Positions 56,569-63,083 of a stretch of DNA of 64,000 bases are shown one piece after another (position 1 is the first letter of the stretch; every line of letters begins with the position of its first letter). The position numbers and the translations under genes were made by a program. Source of the DNA: a virus; IMG/VR virus record IMGVR_UViG_3300027759_000056, positions 1-64,000 of that record. The stretch is one strand, 5' to 3'. The notes under the pieces are model-generated. The model saw nothing but the letters and a program-made list of their open reading frames with translations. It had not been told where the DNA came from and did not search any database.

Positions 56569-58122
56569 ATGATTTTATTTGAAGGTCGTAAGGAAGACTC
56601 ATTTAAGAAATTCCAAAAAAGTATTGATGGTGAAAGAAAGATGATATCCACTTACATGGATGATGCGTCTGCGTATGATTTTTTAATTGGTGAACCTTTT
56701 ATAAAAGAGACTAATTACAAATATCTTAATGATATTTTGGATTATTATTATACCGTAAATTATTATTCAGGTGAAGCTGAGCCTTTAGACAAAGACAAAG
56801 CAAGAAATCTAATATTTGGAATGAGGAGTGAAATTGACAAGATTGTTGCTTCTTTAGAAACATTTGAAAAACACAAATCCAAATTCAAATATCCTGAGTT
56901 TAGAAAATACAATACAAATATAGAAGATTTTTTTAAGGAAGCTCAAAAGATTAAAACTGACGTTGAGACCAAACAGATTGAAAAATCCGCCAAGAAAGAA
57001 ATAGATAAAATTTTTGAAAACGATACGTTGTTGGTTATAAAACCAAAATCATTTACAGCATCTTGTTATTATGGTTCAGGTACAAAATGGTGTACAACAA
57101 TGAAAGGTAATCCATCGTACTTTAATCAATATAGCTCAAGTGGAAACTTGTATTATTTAATATTAAAAAATGTTGATAGAAGTAACAAGTTTTACAAAAT
57201 GGCTATTCACGCACCAAAGAATAAAAGATTTGATGAAGCTTCAATTTGGTACGATTCAACTGACGAAAGATTAACATCAAGAGAAAAAGAATCTGTATTA
57301 GCTCATATGCCAAAAGACGCTTATAATGCAATGGTTAATGACTATAAAACTTCATTCCCTGAAGAGAATCCAATAGATATTATTTACAAGATAATGCCAA
57401 ATGTGAACCAAAATGTGGATGATTATGTATATAAATTCAAAGGTGGTGAAATAGAATTGGCAATTGATTCACCTGAGATTGAAGATACTGACACAAATAG
57501 TCTTAGAATTAGTTCTACTTGGGGTATATCGGAACAAAGAAATGGTAAAGAGGTTTATCATGAAGATGGTGCCATTGATTGTTATTTGGAATCTTATCCA
57601 AATCAAGTGTTATTACCAAACTATTACATAGTTAAAATAAGTTATGAGATAATACCATATTCAGATACTAAAATTGTTGAAAGATATGATGGTACTACAA
57701 CATTACAACTTGACAACGAAAGAAAAAACGACCCAGAATATGTTAGAATACAACTTAACGGTGCATTAAAACAAATATTTGACGGTTTCCAAAATAAAAT
57801 GGAGTATAGACTTAGAAATGATGAGGATTTATTAGAGAAATATCCACCAACAAAGTCTAAAGCTTATACCATGTCAAAATACACCTTCACAGGTAAAGGA
57901 GCGTTAACCAAAGCATTTATGGAATATCTTAAAAACATTCCTGAAGGTAAGGTCGGTAATAAGAACGAATTTTTAACTCAAATAGGTAGAAGAAGTGGTC
58001 CTGGTCAATATAGTAGTTTCTTTTCAGCGTCAAATATGGCAGGTATTAGTGCCAGACAAGGAAAAAGTGGTTTGGTTAAAGGACCAAACTTTGACAAATT
58101 TTACAAGAAAATATTTGAATAA
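56569..58122 (+). CDS. LFE-tagged YGSGTKWCT-motif protein (517 aa)
   Basis: MILFEGRKEDSFKKFQ gives a short processing-type N-terminus (LFE-G). Residues ~155-230 hold SCYYGSGTKWCTTMKGNPSYF...MAIHAPKNKRFDEASIWYDSTDER, paralogous to the 33,749 protein. The C-terminus adds ~280 residues absent there, including YTFTGKGALTKAFMEYL. TATTTAT is 4 nt before ATG. Function unknown. Confidence 0.75.
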   Translation: MILFEGRKEDSFKKFQKSIDGERKMISTYMDDASAYDFLIGEPFIKETNYKYLNDILDYYYTVNYYSGEAEPLDKDKARNLIFGMRSEIDKIVASLETFEKHKSKFKYPEFRKYNTNIEDFFKEAQKIKTDVETKQIEKSAKKEIDKIFENDTLLVIKPKSFTASCYYGSGTKWCTTMKGNPSYFNQYSSSGNLYYLILKNVDRSNKFYKMAIHAPKNKRFDEASIWYDSTDERLTSREKESVLAHMPKDAYNAMVNDYKTSFPEENPIDIIYKIMPNVNQNVDDYVYKFKGGEIELAIDSPEIEDTDTNSLRISSTWGISEQRNGKEVYHEDGAIDCYLESYPNQVLLPNYYIVKISYEIIPYSDTKIVERYDGTTTLQLDNERKNDPEYVRIQLNGALKQIFDGFQNKMEYRLRNDEDLLEKYPPTKSKAYTMSKYTFTGKGALTKAFMEYLKNIPEGKVGNKNEFLTQIGRRSGPGQYSSFFSASNMAGISARQGKSGLVKGPNFDKFYKKIFE

Positions 58123-58150
58123 TTCTTATTAGTGTCTTATACTTTTGATA

Positions 58151-59419
58151 ATGGAAAAATTATCAAATGTAGGGAACAATATTGTGGGCTCTGAAATTAT
58201 TAAAATCTCACAACAAATCAAAGAAATTGCTAAAACAAAATCAGTATCTAACCTAACCATAGGTGACTTTAATTCCAAACTATGGCCAATACCCTCAAAA
58301 TTAAGAGAACACATTCAAGATGCGTATGAGTGGGATTTAACCAACTATCCAAACTCACAAGGAGAACTTGAATTAAGAGAATCCGTATCCAAACACATTA
58401 AACATCAGTTCAATGTTGATTATTCACCTGAAGAAATATTAATTGGTGGTGGAGTTCGTCCATTAATTTATACGGTTTATAAAGCCACGGTAAATCCAAA
58501 TGAAGAGGTGATTTATCCTGTACCATCTTGGAATAATAACCACTATTGTTTTTTACATAACGCAAAAAAAGAAGAAATTGAATGTACACCTGAAAATTCA
58601 TTTTTCCCAACCGTTGAAGATGTTGACGGCAGAATAAGTGATAAAACATCATTGGTTTGTATTTGTTCACCGCAAAATCCAACAGGTCGTGTAATTGACC
58701 CCGAAGTTCTGAAAGGTATTTGTGAGTTGATTGTGAGAGAAAATAAAATCAGGTCAACACAAGTAGGTTCAAGACCATTGTATTTGTTCTTTGACCAGAT
58801 TTATTCTGACATCACCAAAGAAGGTTTGTTTATCCACCCATTAACTTTATGTCCTGAAATCAGAGATTATTTGATTTGTGCTGATGGTATTTCAAAGTCA
58901 TTAAACGCAACTGGTGTTCGTGTTGGTTGGTTGTTTGGTCCAAAAGATATTATTGGAAAGATGACCGAAGTTTTGTCTCACATTGGAGCATGGGCTCCAA
59001 AACCTGAACAACGAGCATTGGATGCGTACATCAGAGAAGATTATGAAGATTACATTTCTCACATTAACTATGTAACAAAATCGTACGAATTTATATCAGA
59101 TAAAATATGTGGTAAGTTGGAAGAATTGAAAAACAAAGGTCATAATGTTGATTACCAAAAACCTGATGGTGGAATTTATATTTCGGTTTATTTGGGTTAT
59201 GTTCATTCATTTCCAACAACTGAAGAGTATATTTCGTTCTTAATTAATACCTGTGGGTTGGGAATTGTTCCGTTTGAATATTTTGGTTCAAAGAGTAACA
59301 AAGGATGGTTTAGAATATCAATTGGTAATGTTGCCGAGTTAAATTTGGACTCAATTATTAAAACAATTGAAAATTCTGTACAAAAATCAGTAAGTTATGT
59401 AAATTCTTTAGCATTTTAA
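58151..59419 (+). CDS. PLP-dependent aminotransferase, class I/II (422 aa)
   Basis: Full aspartate-aminotransferase fold type I: YPNSQGELELRESV, CSPQNPTGRVI, FFDQIYSDI and the PLP lysine in SKSLNATGVRVGW (K249), then a C-terminal SIGN segment. It should transaminate an amino acid using 2-oxo acids. TACTTTTG lies 3 nt before ATG. It directly precedes the control region of tRNA array 2, which suggests a link to amino-acid supply. Confidence 0.85.
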   Translation: MEKLSNVGNNIVGSEIIKISQQIKEIAKTKSVSNLTIGDFNSKLWPIPSKLREHIQDAYEWDLTNYPNSQGELELRESVSKHIKHQFNVDYSPEEILIGGGVRPLIYTVYKATVNPNEEVIYPVPSWNNNHYCFLHNAKKEEIECTPENSFFPTVEDVDGRISDKTSLVCICSPQNPTGRVIDPEVLKGICELIVRENKIRSTQVGSRPLYLFFDQIYSDITKEGLFIHPLTLCPEIRDYLICADGISKSLNATGVRVGWLFGPKDIIGKMTEVLSHIGAWAPKPEQRALDAYIREDYEDYISHINYVTKSYEFISDKICGKLEELKNKGHNVDYQKPDGGIYISVYLGYVHSFPTTEEYISFLINTCGLGIVPFEYFGSKSNKGWFRISIGNVAELNLDSIIKTIENSVQKSVSYVNSLAF

Positions 59420-59449
59420 TTGACACTTTTCAAAAGTTTGATATATTTA
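59420..59449 (+). promoter_or_regulatory. Promoter P1 of tRNA array 2
   Basis: TTGACA (59,420) and TATATTTA (59,442), the same 22-nt spacing as array 1, with A replacing the final G of the -7 consensus. Confidence 0.5.
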
Positions 59450-59476
59450 ATAAGAAATTAAATAATAATACATTCA

Positions 59477-59545
59477 ATGATTACCATCAACATATTCGGC
59501 ACACCAGCAACAGAGGCTGATACTTCCAAAGTGGAGATGGGATAA
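59477..59545 (+). CDS. Leader peptide of tRNA array 2 (22 aa)
   Basis: MITINIFGTPATEADTSKVE and two more residues, then TAA. The last codons (GAG ATG GGA) form arm 1 of the attenuator. The peptide is unrelated in sequence to leader 1, but its position relative to the hairpins is the same. Confidence 0.5.
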   Translation: MITINIFGTPATEADTSKVEMG

Positions 59546-59598
59546 TATTGTAAAAAAATATCTTACAAAAACCCATCTCAAAAGGATGGGTTTTTTTT
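59534..59598 (+). promoter_or_regulatory. Transcription attenuator of tRNA array 2
   Basis: GAGATGGG (59,534-59,541) can pair with CCCATCTC (59,572-59,579), 8 bp, with an inner TTGTAA/TTACAA hairpin. The alternative ACCCATC/GATGGGT (59,571-59,577 / 59,585-59,591) is a terminator followed by eight T. Confidence 0.65.
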
Positions 59599-59606
59599 GT
59601 GTTTGT

Positions 59607-59637
59607 TTGGCAGTATCAAAAAAATGTATTAACTTTG
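59607..59637 (+). promoter_or_regulatory. Promoter P2 of tRNA array 2, beyond the attenuator
   Basis: TTGGCA (59,607) and TAACTTTG (59,630), spacing 23 nt. It lies after the terminator, so it bypasses attenuation. Confidence 0.6.
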
Positions 59638-59667
59638 TAGTGTTGAAAAACACAACAGAACAAAAAA

Positions 59668-59678
59668 GTTCTTTGACG
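59668..59678 (+). promoter_or_regulatory. boxA-like antitermination motif, array 2
   Basis: GTTCTTTGACG followed by TATTGGTAAG matches the array 1 motif in sequence and position, 18 nt before the first tRNA. Confidence 0.55.
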
Positions 59679-59696
59679 TATTGGTAAGAAAAAATT

Positions 59697-59768
59697 GCTC
59701 GGTTCATCTATCGGTTAGGATGCTAGGTTTTCATCCTAGAAAGAGGGGTTCGACTCCCCTACCGAGTA
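59697..59768 (+). tRNA. tRNA-Glu(UUC)
   Basis: GCTCGGT/ACCGAGT, loop TTTTCAT, A73. Confidence 0.95.
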
Positions 59769-59777
59769 CAAATAAAT

Positions 59778-59849
59778 AGCGGGGTGGAGCAGAGGTAGCT
59801 TGCGAGGCTCATAACCTTGAGGTCACAGGTTCGAATCCTGTCCCCGCTA
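59778..59849 (+). tRNA. tRNA-Met(CAU), initiator-like D-arm
   Basis: AGCGGGG/CCCCGCT, loop CTCATAA, D-arm TGGAGCAGAGGTAGCT as in initiator tRNA, encoded CCA. The anticodon stem CGAGG/CCTTG lacks the full GGG/CCC run. Confidence 0.9.
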
Positions 59850-59860
59850 CCAAAATAAAT

Positions 59861-59931
59861 CGCGAGTTGGTGTAATGGTAACATAATGGGCTCATAACCC
59901 ATAGTTCCGAGTTCGAGTCTCGGGTTCGCAA
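59861..59931 (+). tRNA. tRNA-Met(CAU) with C1-A72 mismatch and GGG/CCC stem
   Basis: CGCGAGT with GTTCGCA leaves C1-A72 unpaired, and the anticodon stem ATGGG/CCCAT has three G-C pairs. These are two hallmarks of initiator tRNA. CCA is encoded (59,932-59,934). Confidence 0.88.
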
Positions 59932-59935
59932 CCAA

Positions 59936-60150
59936 TGGATGTAACTTGGGTCGTGCCACATTGGCCACTTTTACATCAAGAGTCAGAAGGATTAGAGGTG
60001 GCCGTGACTACTCTGACTCGAATACAAAGTACCACGATGCTTACCGTAAGAACAGCACAGTGGTAGATAGAGTTAACGTGAATAACCCAAGGCATAAGCG
60101 TTAACAACCCCCAATAAGACTATTTGGCCAATAGAAACTGTTGGGGTTAT
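59936..60150 (+). ncRNA. Structured RNA A, at least six hairpins
   Basis: Successive stems: GATGTAA/TTACATC, GTGCCA/TGGCCAC, GAGTCAGA/TCTGACTC, ACCAC/GTGGT, GTTAACG/CGTTAAC, CCCCAA/TTGGGG enclosing CTATT/AATAG. There is no reading frame and no T-arm. It lies between two tRNA genes and must be co-transcribed with them. I cannot assign it to a known RNA family. Confidence 0.5.
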
Positions 60151-60155
60151 TAAAA

Positions 60156-60227
60156 GCGAGTGTAGTATAAAGGCTATTACTCCAGCCTTCCAAGCTGGAT
60201 ATGCGAGTTCGATTCTCGCCACTCGCT
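60156..60227 (+). tRNA. tRNA-Gly(UCC)
   Basis: GCGAGTG/CACTCGC, loop CTTCCAA, U73 as expected for Gly. Confidence 0.95.
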
Positions 60228-60228
60228 C

Positions 60229-60434
60229 AAAAAGAACCTTTTCTTACGGAAGTCCGATTAGCGCGGATGAAAGGAACCTTGACTTCACGGGAGTAGCTAC
60301 CCAATTGAAGCTTGAATGACTCAAGGTACTCTGTAATGGACCCTGCTCTATGGTGCACACATAACAGGTGATGGGGAACAAACCATCGGTAAAATCTAAA
60401 CCCACGGTGAGCGTGGAAGGAAAGTTTCTTTTTT
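60229..60434 (+). ncRNA. Structured RNA B with closing stem
   Basis: AAGAACCTTTTC (60,232-60,243) pairs with GGAAAGTTTCTT (60,419-60,430), 11 of 12. Inside are ACCTTGA/TCAAGGT enclosing CTTCA/TGAAG, GATGG/CCATC and CCACG/CGTGG. It ends in eight T just before the next tRNA. A ten-base segment GGGAGTAGCT is shared with the following tRNA-Gly. Family unknown. Confidence 0.5.
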
Positions 60435-60436
60435 TT

Positions 60437-60508
60437 GCGGGAGTAGCTCAGGGGTAGAGCTTCAGTTTACCAAACTGAAAGTCGAAGGTTCGAATCCTTT
60501 TTCCCGCT
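60437..60508 (+). tRNA. tRNA-Gly(ACC), unusual anticodon
   Basis: GCGGGAG/TTCCCGC, stem TCAGT/ACTGA, loop TTACCAA giving ACC, U73 and encoded CCA. Gly anticodons with A34 are rare in bacteria. Confidence 0.85.
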
Positions 60509-60528
60509 CCAAATGTAAATCTTAAAAA

Positions 60529-60563
60529 GGGCCCTTCCGTGTTTATCACGGCTTGTTGGGCCC
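60529..60563. other. Two-tier hairpin with GGGCCC arms
   Basis: GGGCCC (60,529) pairs with GGGCCC (60,558), enclosing CCGTG/CACGG. It lies between tRNA-Gly and tRNA-Asp. No T-run; possibly a processing site. Confidence 0.5.
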
Positions 60564-60579
60564 GGGTTTACTAACTTAC

Positions 60580-60651
60580 GGTCCTGTAGTTAATCGGCTA
60601 TAATATTGCCCTGTCACGGCAAAGTGCCGGGTTCGATTCCCGGTGGGACCG
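60580..60651 (+). tRNA. tRNA-Asp(GUC)
   Basis: GGTCCTG/TGGGACC, loop CTGTCAC, G73. Confidence 0.95.
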
Positions 60652-60662
60652 CAAAAATAAAA

Positions 60663-60732
60663 GGGCCTGATGTCAACGGCAGACCGTTTGATTTGCAATC
60701 AGAACGTATGGGTTCGATTCCCACAGTGTCCA
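60663..60732 (+). tRNA. tRNA-Ala(UGC)
   Basis: GGGCCTG/AGTGTCC with the alanine identity pair G3-U70; two acceptor mismatches. Loop TTTGCAA (TGC), A73. Somewhat degenerate. Confidence 0.8.
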
Positions 60733-60741
60733 CAAACAAAT

Positions 60742-60817
60742 AGCGTAGTAGAGGAGTCAGGTTTATCTCATCTGCTTTGGGAGCAGAGGCACGCTGGTTC
60801 GAATCCAGTCTACGCTA
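60742..60817 (+). tRNA. tRNA-Pro(UGG)
   Basis: AGCGTAG/CTACGCT, loop TTTGGGA, A73. Last gene of array 2. Confidence 0.93.
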
Positions 60818-60850
60818 CTAATTATAAAAAAAATTTACTATCTTTGTAAC

Positions 60851-61138
60851 ATGAAAAACATATTAAAAGACCCCCGATTTTATTTTTTCCTATGGATTGT
60901 TCTATCTATTATTCTTGCCATTACGTTAGGAGCTTGTAAACAGAAACCTTTGATTGAAAAAGGTGATGTAGTTGAAAAGTTCGTTATTGATTCAATGGTT
61001 CAATTGCCACCTCACAGCACAATTGAACTTGACAGGAAGTACAAGTATTTCATGTCAGACAGCAGTGAGTTTACTTCTTTGAAGAAATATAACATTGGTG
61101 ATACAATCACTTATGTTTACAAAAAACAAGGAAAGTAA
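60851..61138 (+). CDS. Lipoprotein (95 aa)
   Basis: A basic N-terminus, a hydrophobic helix and lipobox LGAC (Cys29). The mature part is soluble with strands (GDVVEKFVIDSMVQLPP). TATCTTTG ends 4 nt before ATG. It resembles small lipoproteins that phages use for lysis or exclusion; nothing specific is visible. Confidence 0.7.
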   Translation: MKNILKDPRFYFFLWIVLSIILAITLGACKQKPLIEKGDVVEKFVIDSMVQLPPHSTIELDRKYKYFMSDSSEFTSLKKYNIGDTITYVYKKQGK

Positions 61139-61157
61139 TATATATTAAAACATAAAT

Positions 61158-61231
61158 GCCTGAATAGCTTTAATTGGTAGAGCACCTGACTTGTAATCAG
61201 GGGGTTGGCGGTTCGAGTCCGTCTTCAGGCT
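61158..61231 (+). tRNA. tRNA-Thr(UGU)
   Basis: GCCTGAA/TTCAGGC, loop CTTGTAA, encoded CCA after U73. Confidence 0.95.
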
Positions 61232-61246
61232 CCAAACACAATAATC

Positions 61247-61432
61247 ATGGACCCCAAGACTCAAATGACGCAGGAAGATTTTTTAACTGAATTGACTGAA
61301 TTAAGTCAGTCATTTGGATTGTATGGTGAAAATGACAACTTTGGTGTTGATGGAGTTTACATACATACCCAACCAGAAATGTACATATGTCCGTGGGATA
61401 ATACTCAAGGGGATTGTACTCATTTCAACTAA
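61247..61432 (+). CDS. Small acidic protein (61 aa)
   Basis: Start MDPKTQMTQEDFLTELTEL, 13 nt after the encoded CCA of tRNA-Thr. The longer frame reads through the tRNA and is rejected. The C-terminus (YICPWDNTQGDCTHFN) has two cysteines. Confidence 0.6.
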   Translation: MDPKTQMTQEDFLTELTELSQSFGLYGENDNFGVDGVYIHTQPEMYICPWDNTQGDCTHFN

Positions 61433-61437
61433 TATTT

Positions 61438-61511
61438 GGACGGGTAGCTCAACAGGTTAGAGCAGGATGCTTATATCATCAAGGTTGGGGGTTCAAGTCC
61501 CTTCTCGTCTA
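61438..61511 (+). tRNA. tRNA-Ile(UAU)
   Basis: GGACGGG/CTCGTCT with wobble pairs, loop CTTATAT (TAT), A73. It reads AUA directly, whereas most bacteria use lysidine-modified CAU. Confidence 0.9.
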
Positions 61512-61525
61512 CTAAAAATTTAATT

Positions 61526-62098
61526 ATGAGCAACGAATATAATCAATGGTATTGGAAACTTTATAGATGGTTCAGATGGGACGCTAAACATCTTCATCGT
61601 GATATTGCACAGGGTTTTAGAAACCTATGGAAATGGTTACCAATAATTTGGAAAGACCGTGATTGGGATGACCATTTTATTTTTGAAGTTTTGAAATTCA
61701 AAATCAAGAATACCGCCAAGTATACAGAAAAAAAACAAAGGTTTGTTGGTTGGGAAAAAGAAGTTAGATATATGAGAATATGTGAAACTTTAATTGATAG
61801 AATTCAAAATGAGTATTATCAGATGGAGTATCAAGATTATCATGATTTTGATATTAGTACGGTACCAACAGAAGATGGTTTGTATGAAGTTGTCTTTGAT
61901 GTTAAACGTGATGATACTGATGAATTTGTTAAAAAATACCCACACGCTCTAAGAAAAGCAAAAAAAGACCCAAGATTTAAGAGTTATTTTAAGAATGAAA
62001 GAAATGGTTATCTTGCTGTGGGTATGATTAGACACGAAAAAGCAAGAAAACTGTTATTCAAAATTTTGGAACAAAGAATTGAGCGTTGGTGGGATTGA
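61526..62098 (+). CDS. Hypothetical basic protein (190 aa)
   Basis: MSNEYNQWYWKLYRWFRWDA with many Trp and basic residues, and a region KIKNTAKYTEKKQRFVGWEKEVRYMRIC that may be helical. It has a phage-like pattern but I cannot name a family. It lies between tRNA-Ile and tRNA-Met. Confidence 0.65.
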   Translation: MSNEYNQWYWKLYRWFRWDAKHLHRDIAQGFRNLWKWLPIIWKDRDWDDHFIFEVLKFKIKNTAKYTEKKQRFVGWEKEVRYMRICETLIDRIQNEYYQMEYQDYHDFDISTVPTEDGLYEVVFDVKRDDTDEFVKKYPHALRKAKKDPRFKSYFKNERNGYLAVGMIRHEKARKLLFKILEQRIERWWD

Positions 62099-62108
62099 TT
62101 TTTTTCAC

Positions 62109-62116
62109 TATATTTG
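62109..62116 (+). promoter_or_regulatory. TATATTTG promoter of tRNA-Met
   Basis: Fits TAnnTTTG, 10 nt before the tRNA. Confidence 0.5.
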
Positions 62117-62126
62117 TATAACAAAT

Positions 62127-62200
62127 GGACCTTTAGCTCAGTTGGTCAGAGCGGCTGACTCATAATCAGTAGGTCGTAGGTTCAAGCCCTACAGGGTCCA
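62127..62200 (+). tRNA. tRNA-Met(CAU), elongator type
   Basis: GGACCTT/AGGGTCC, stem GCTGA/TCAGT, loop CTCATAA, A73. The class I D-arm lacks initiator features. Confidence 0.93.
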
Positions 62201-62203
62201 CAA

Positions 62204-62389
62204 ATGAAACAAAAAATGTATAGACCAAAAATTGACCGAGTTATTGGTGGAGTATGTTCTGGTATTGCATACCACGTAGACATTGACCCAATTTTTGTTC
62301 GAGTATTATTCTCAATATTAATTTTTAGTCCACTCCCAATTATCTTTGCTTATTTATTATTTTGGTTTTTTACACCAGGTGGTGAATAA
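62204..62389 (+). CDS. PspC-domain membrane protein (61 aa)
   Basis: MKQKMYRPKIDRVIGGVCSGIAYHVDIDPIFVRVLF is a complete PspC domain, followed by one membrane helix. PspC senses envelope stress in the phage-shock system. The gene starts 3 nt after tRNA-Met. A phage copy could interfere with the host response. Confidence 0.85.
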   Translation: MKQKMYRPKIDRVIGGVCSGIAYHVDIDPIFVRVLFSILIFSPLPIIFAYLLFWFFTPGGE

Positions 62390-62432
62390 AAAGTTTTAAT
62401 ACCTGATTTATATCAGTTTTTTTTGTATTTAT

Positions 62433-62448
62433 TTAGTAAATAACACTT
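62433..62448 (+). promoter_or_regulatory. Third upstream motif, copy 3
   Basis: TTAGTAAATAACACTT, 8 nt before ATG 62,457; compare 13,399 and 42,039. A TATTTAT overlaps its 5' side. Confidence 0.35.
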
Positions 62449-62456
62449 TTTTACTA

Positions 62457-63083
62457 ATGGAATGGGCTGATATTCTTAAAACATTAATAACCGCTGTATC
62501 ATCAATTGTTGTTGCATTGGTTGCTGCAGGGTATTTTAGAAAAAATTCTGAAAAAAACAAAGAAGAAAAAAGCCGTGGTAAATTAATGGAACAAATTCAA
62601 CGTGATGAATTGGTTCATTTTACATTAAGAGAAATTAGAAGAAAATTTAATTCAGATAGAGTTTATATTATTCAATTTCATAATGGTGGAAGTTTTTATA
62701 CTCAAACACCAATGCAAAAAGCATCCATTACATATGAAAGATGTTCAGATGGATTAGAAAAATTTTCAGAAAGATTTCAAAATATTTTAATTTCAAATCA
62801 TAATTGGTATTTTACCGAAATTATTAACAATCGTTGTTTTTTTTCAGACATTGAAACACAGGTCAAAGATTTACCTGAAAAAAGTTTATTAAAAAATTAT
62901 GGTAATTACGCACATGCTGGAGTACCAATTTATGATGTTGAAAAAAGATTAATTGGTGTTATGTGTTTATCTTGGGTATTTTCTGATTTACAAATAAATG
63001 ATATACATGATGGTAAATTCAATGATGAGTTCAAAAAACAACTTTATGATGATGCCAATTCTTTAAGACCATATCTTGTATGA
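62457..63083 (+). CDS. Membrane-anchored GAF-like protein (208 aa)
   Basis: One helix (LITAVSSIVVALVAAGYF), a charged linker, then FNSDRVYIIQFHNGGSFYTQTPMQKASITYE and a C-terminal GVPIYDVEKRLIGVMCLSW, consistent with a GAF-type sensor fold. The same arrangement occurs in phages without known function. It overlaps the next gene by ATGA. Confidence 0.65.
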   Translation: MEWADILKTLITAVSSIVVALVAAGYFRKNSEKNKEEKSRGKLMEQIQRDELVHFTLREIRRKFNSDRVYIIQFHNGGSFYTQTPMQKASITYERCSDGLEKFSERFQNILISNHNWYFTEIINNRCFFSDIETQVKDLPEKSLLKNYGNYAHAGVPIYDVEKRLIGVMCLSWVFSDLQINDIHDGKFNDEFKKQLYDDANSLRPYLV

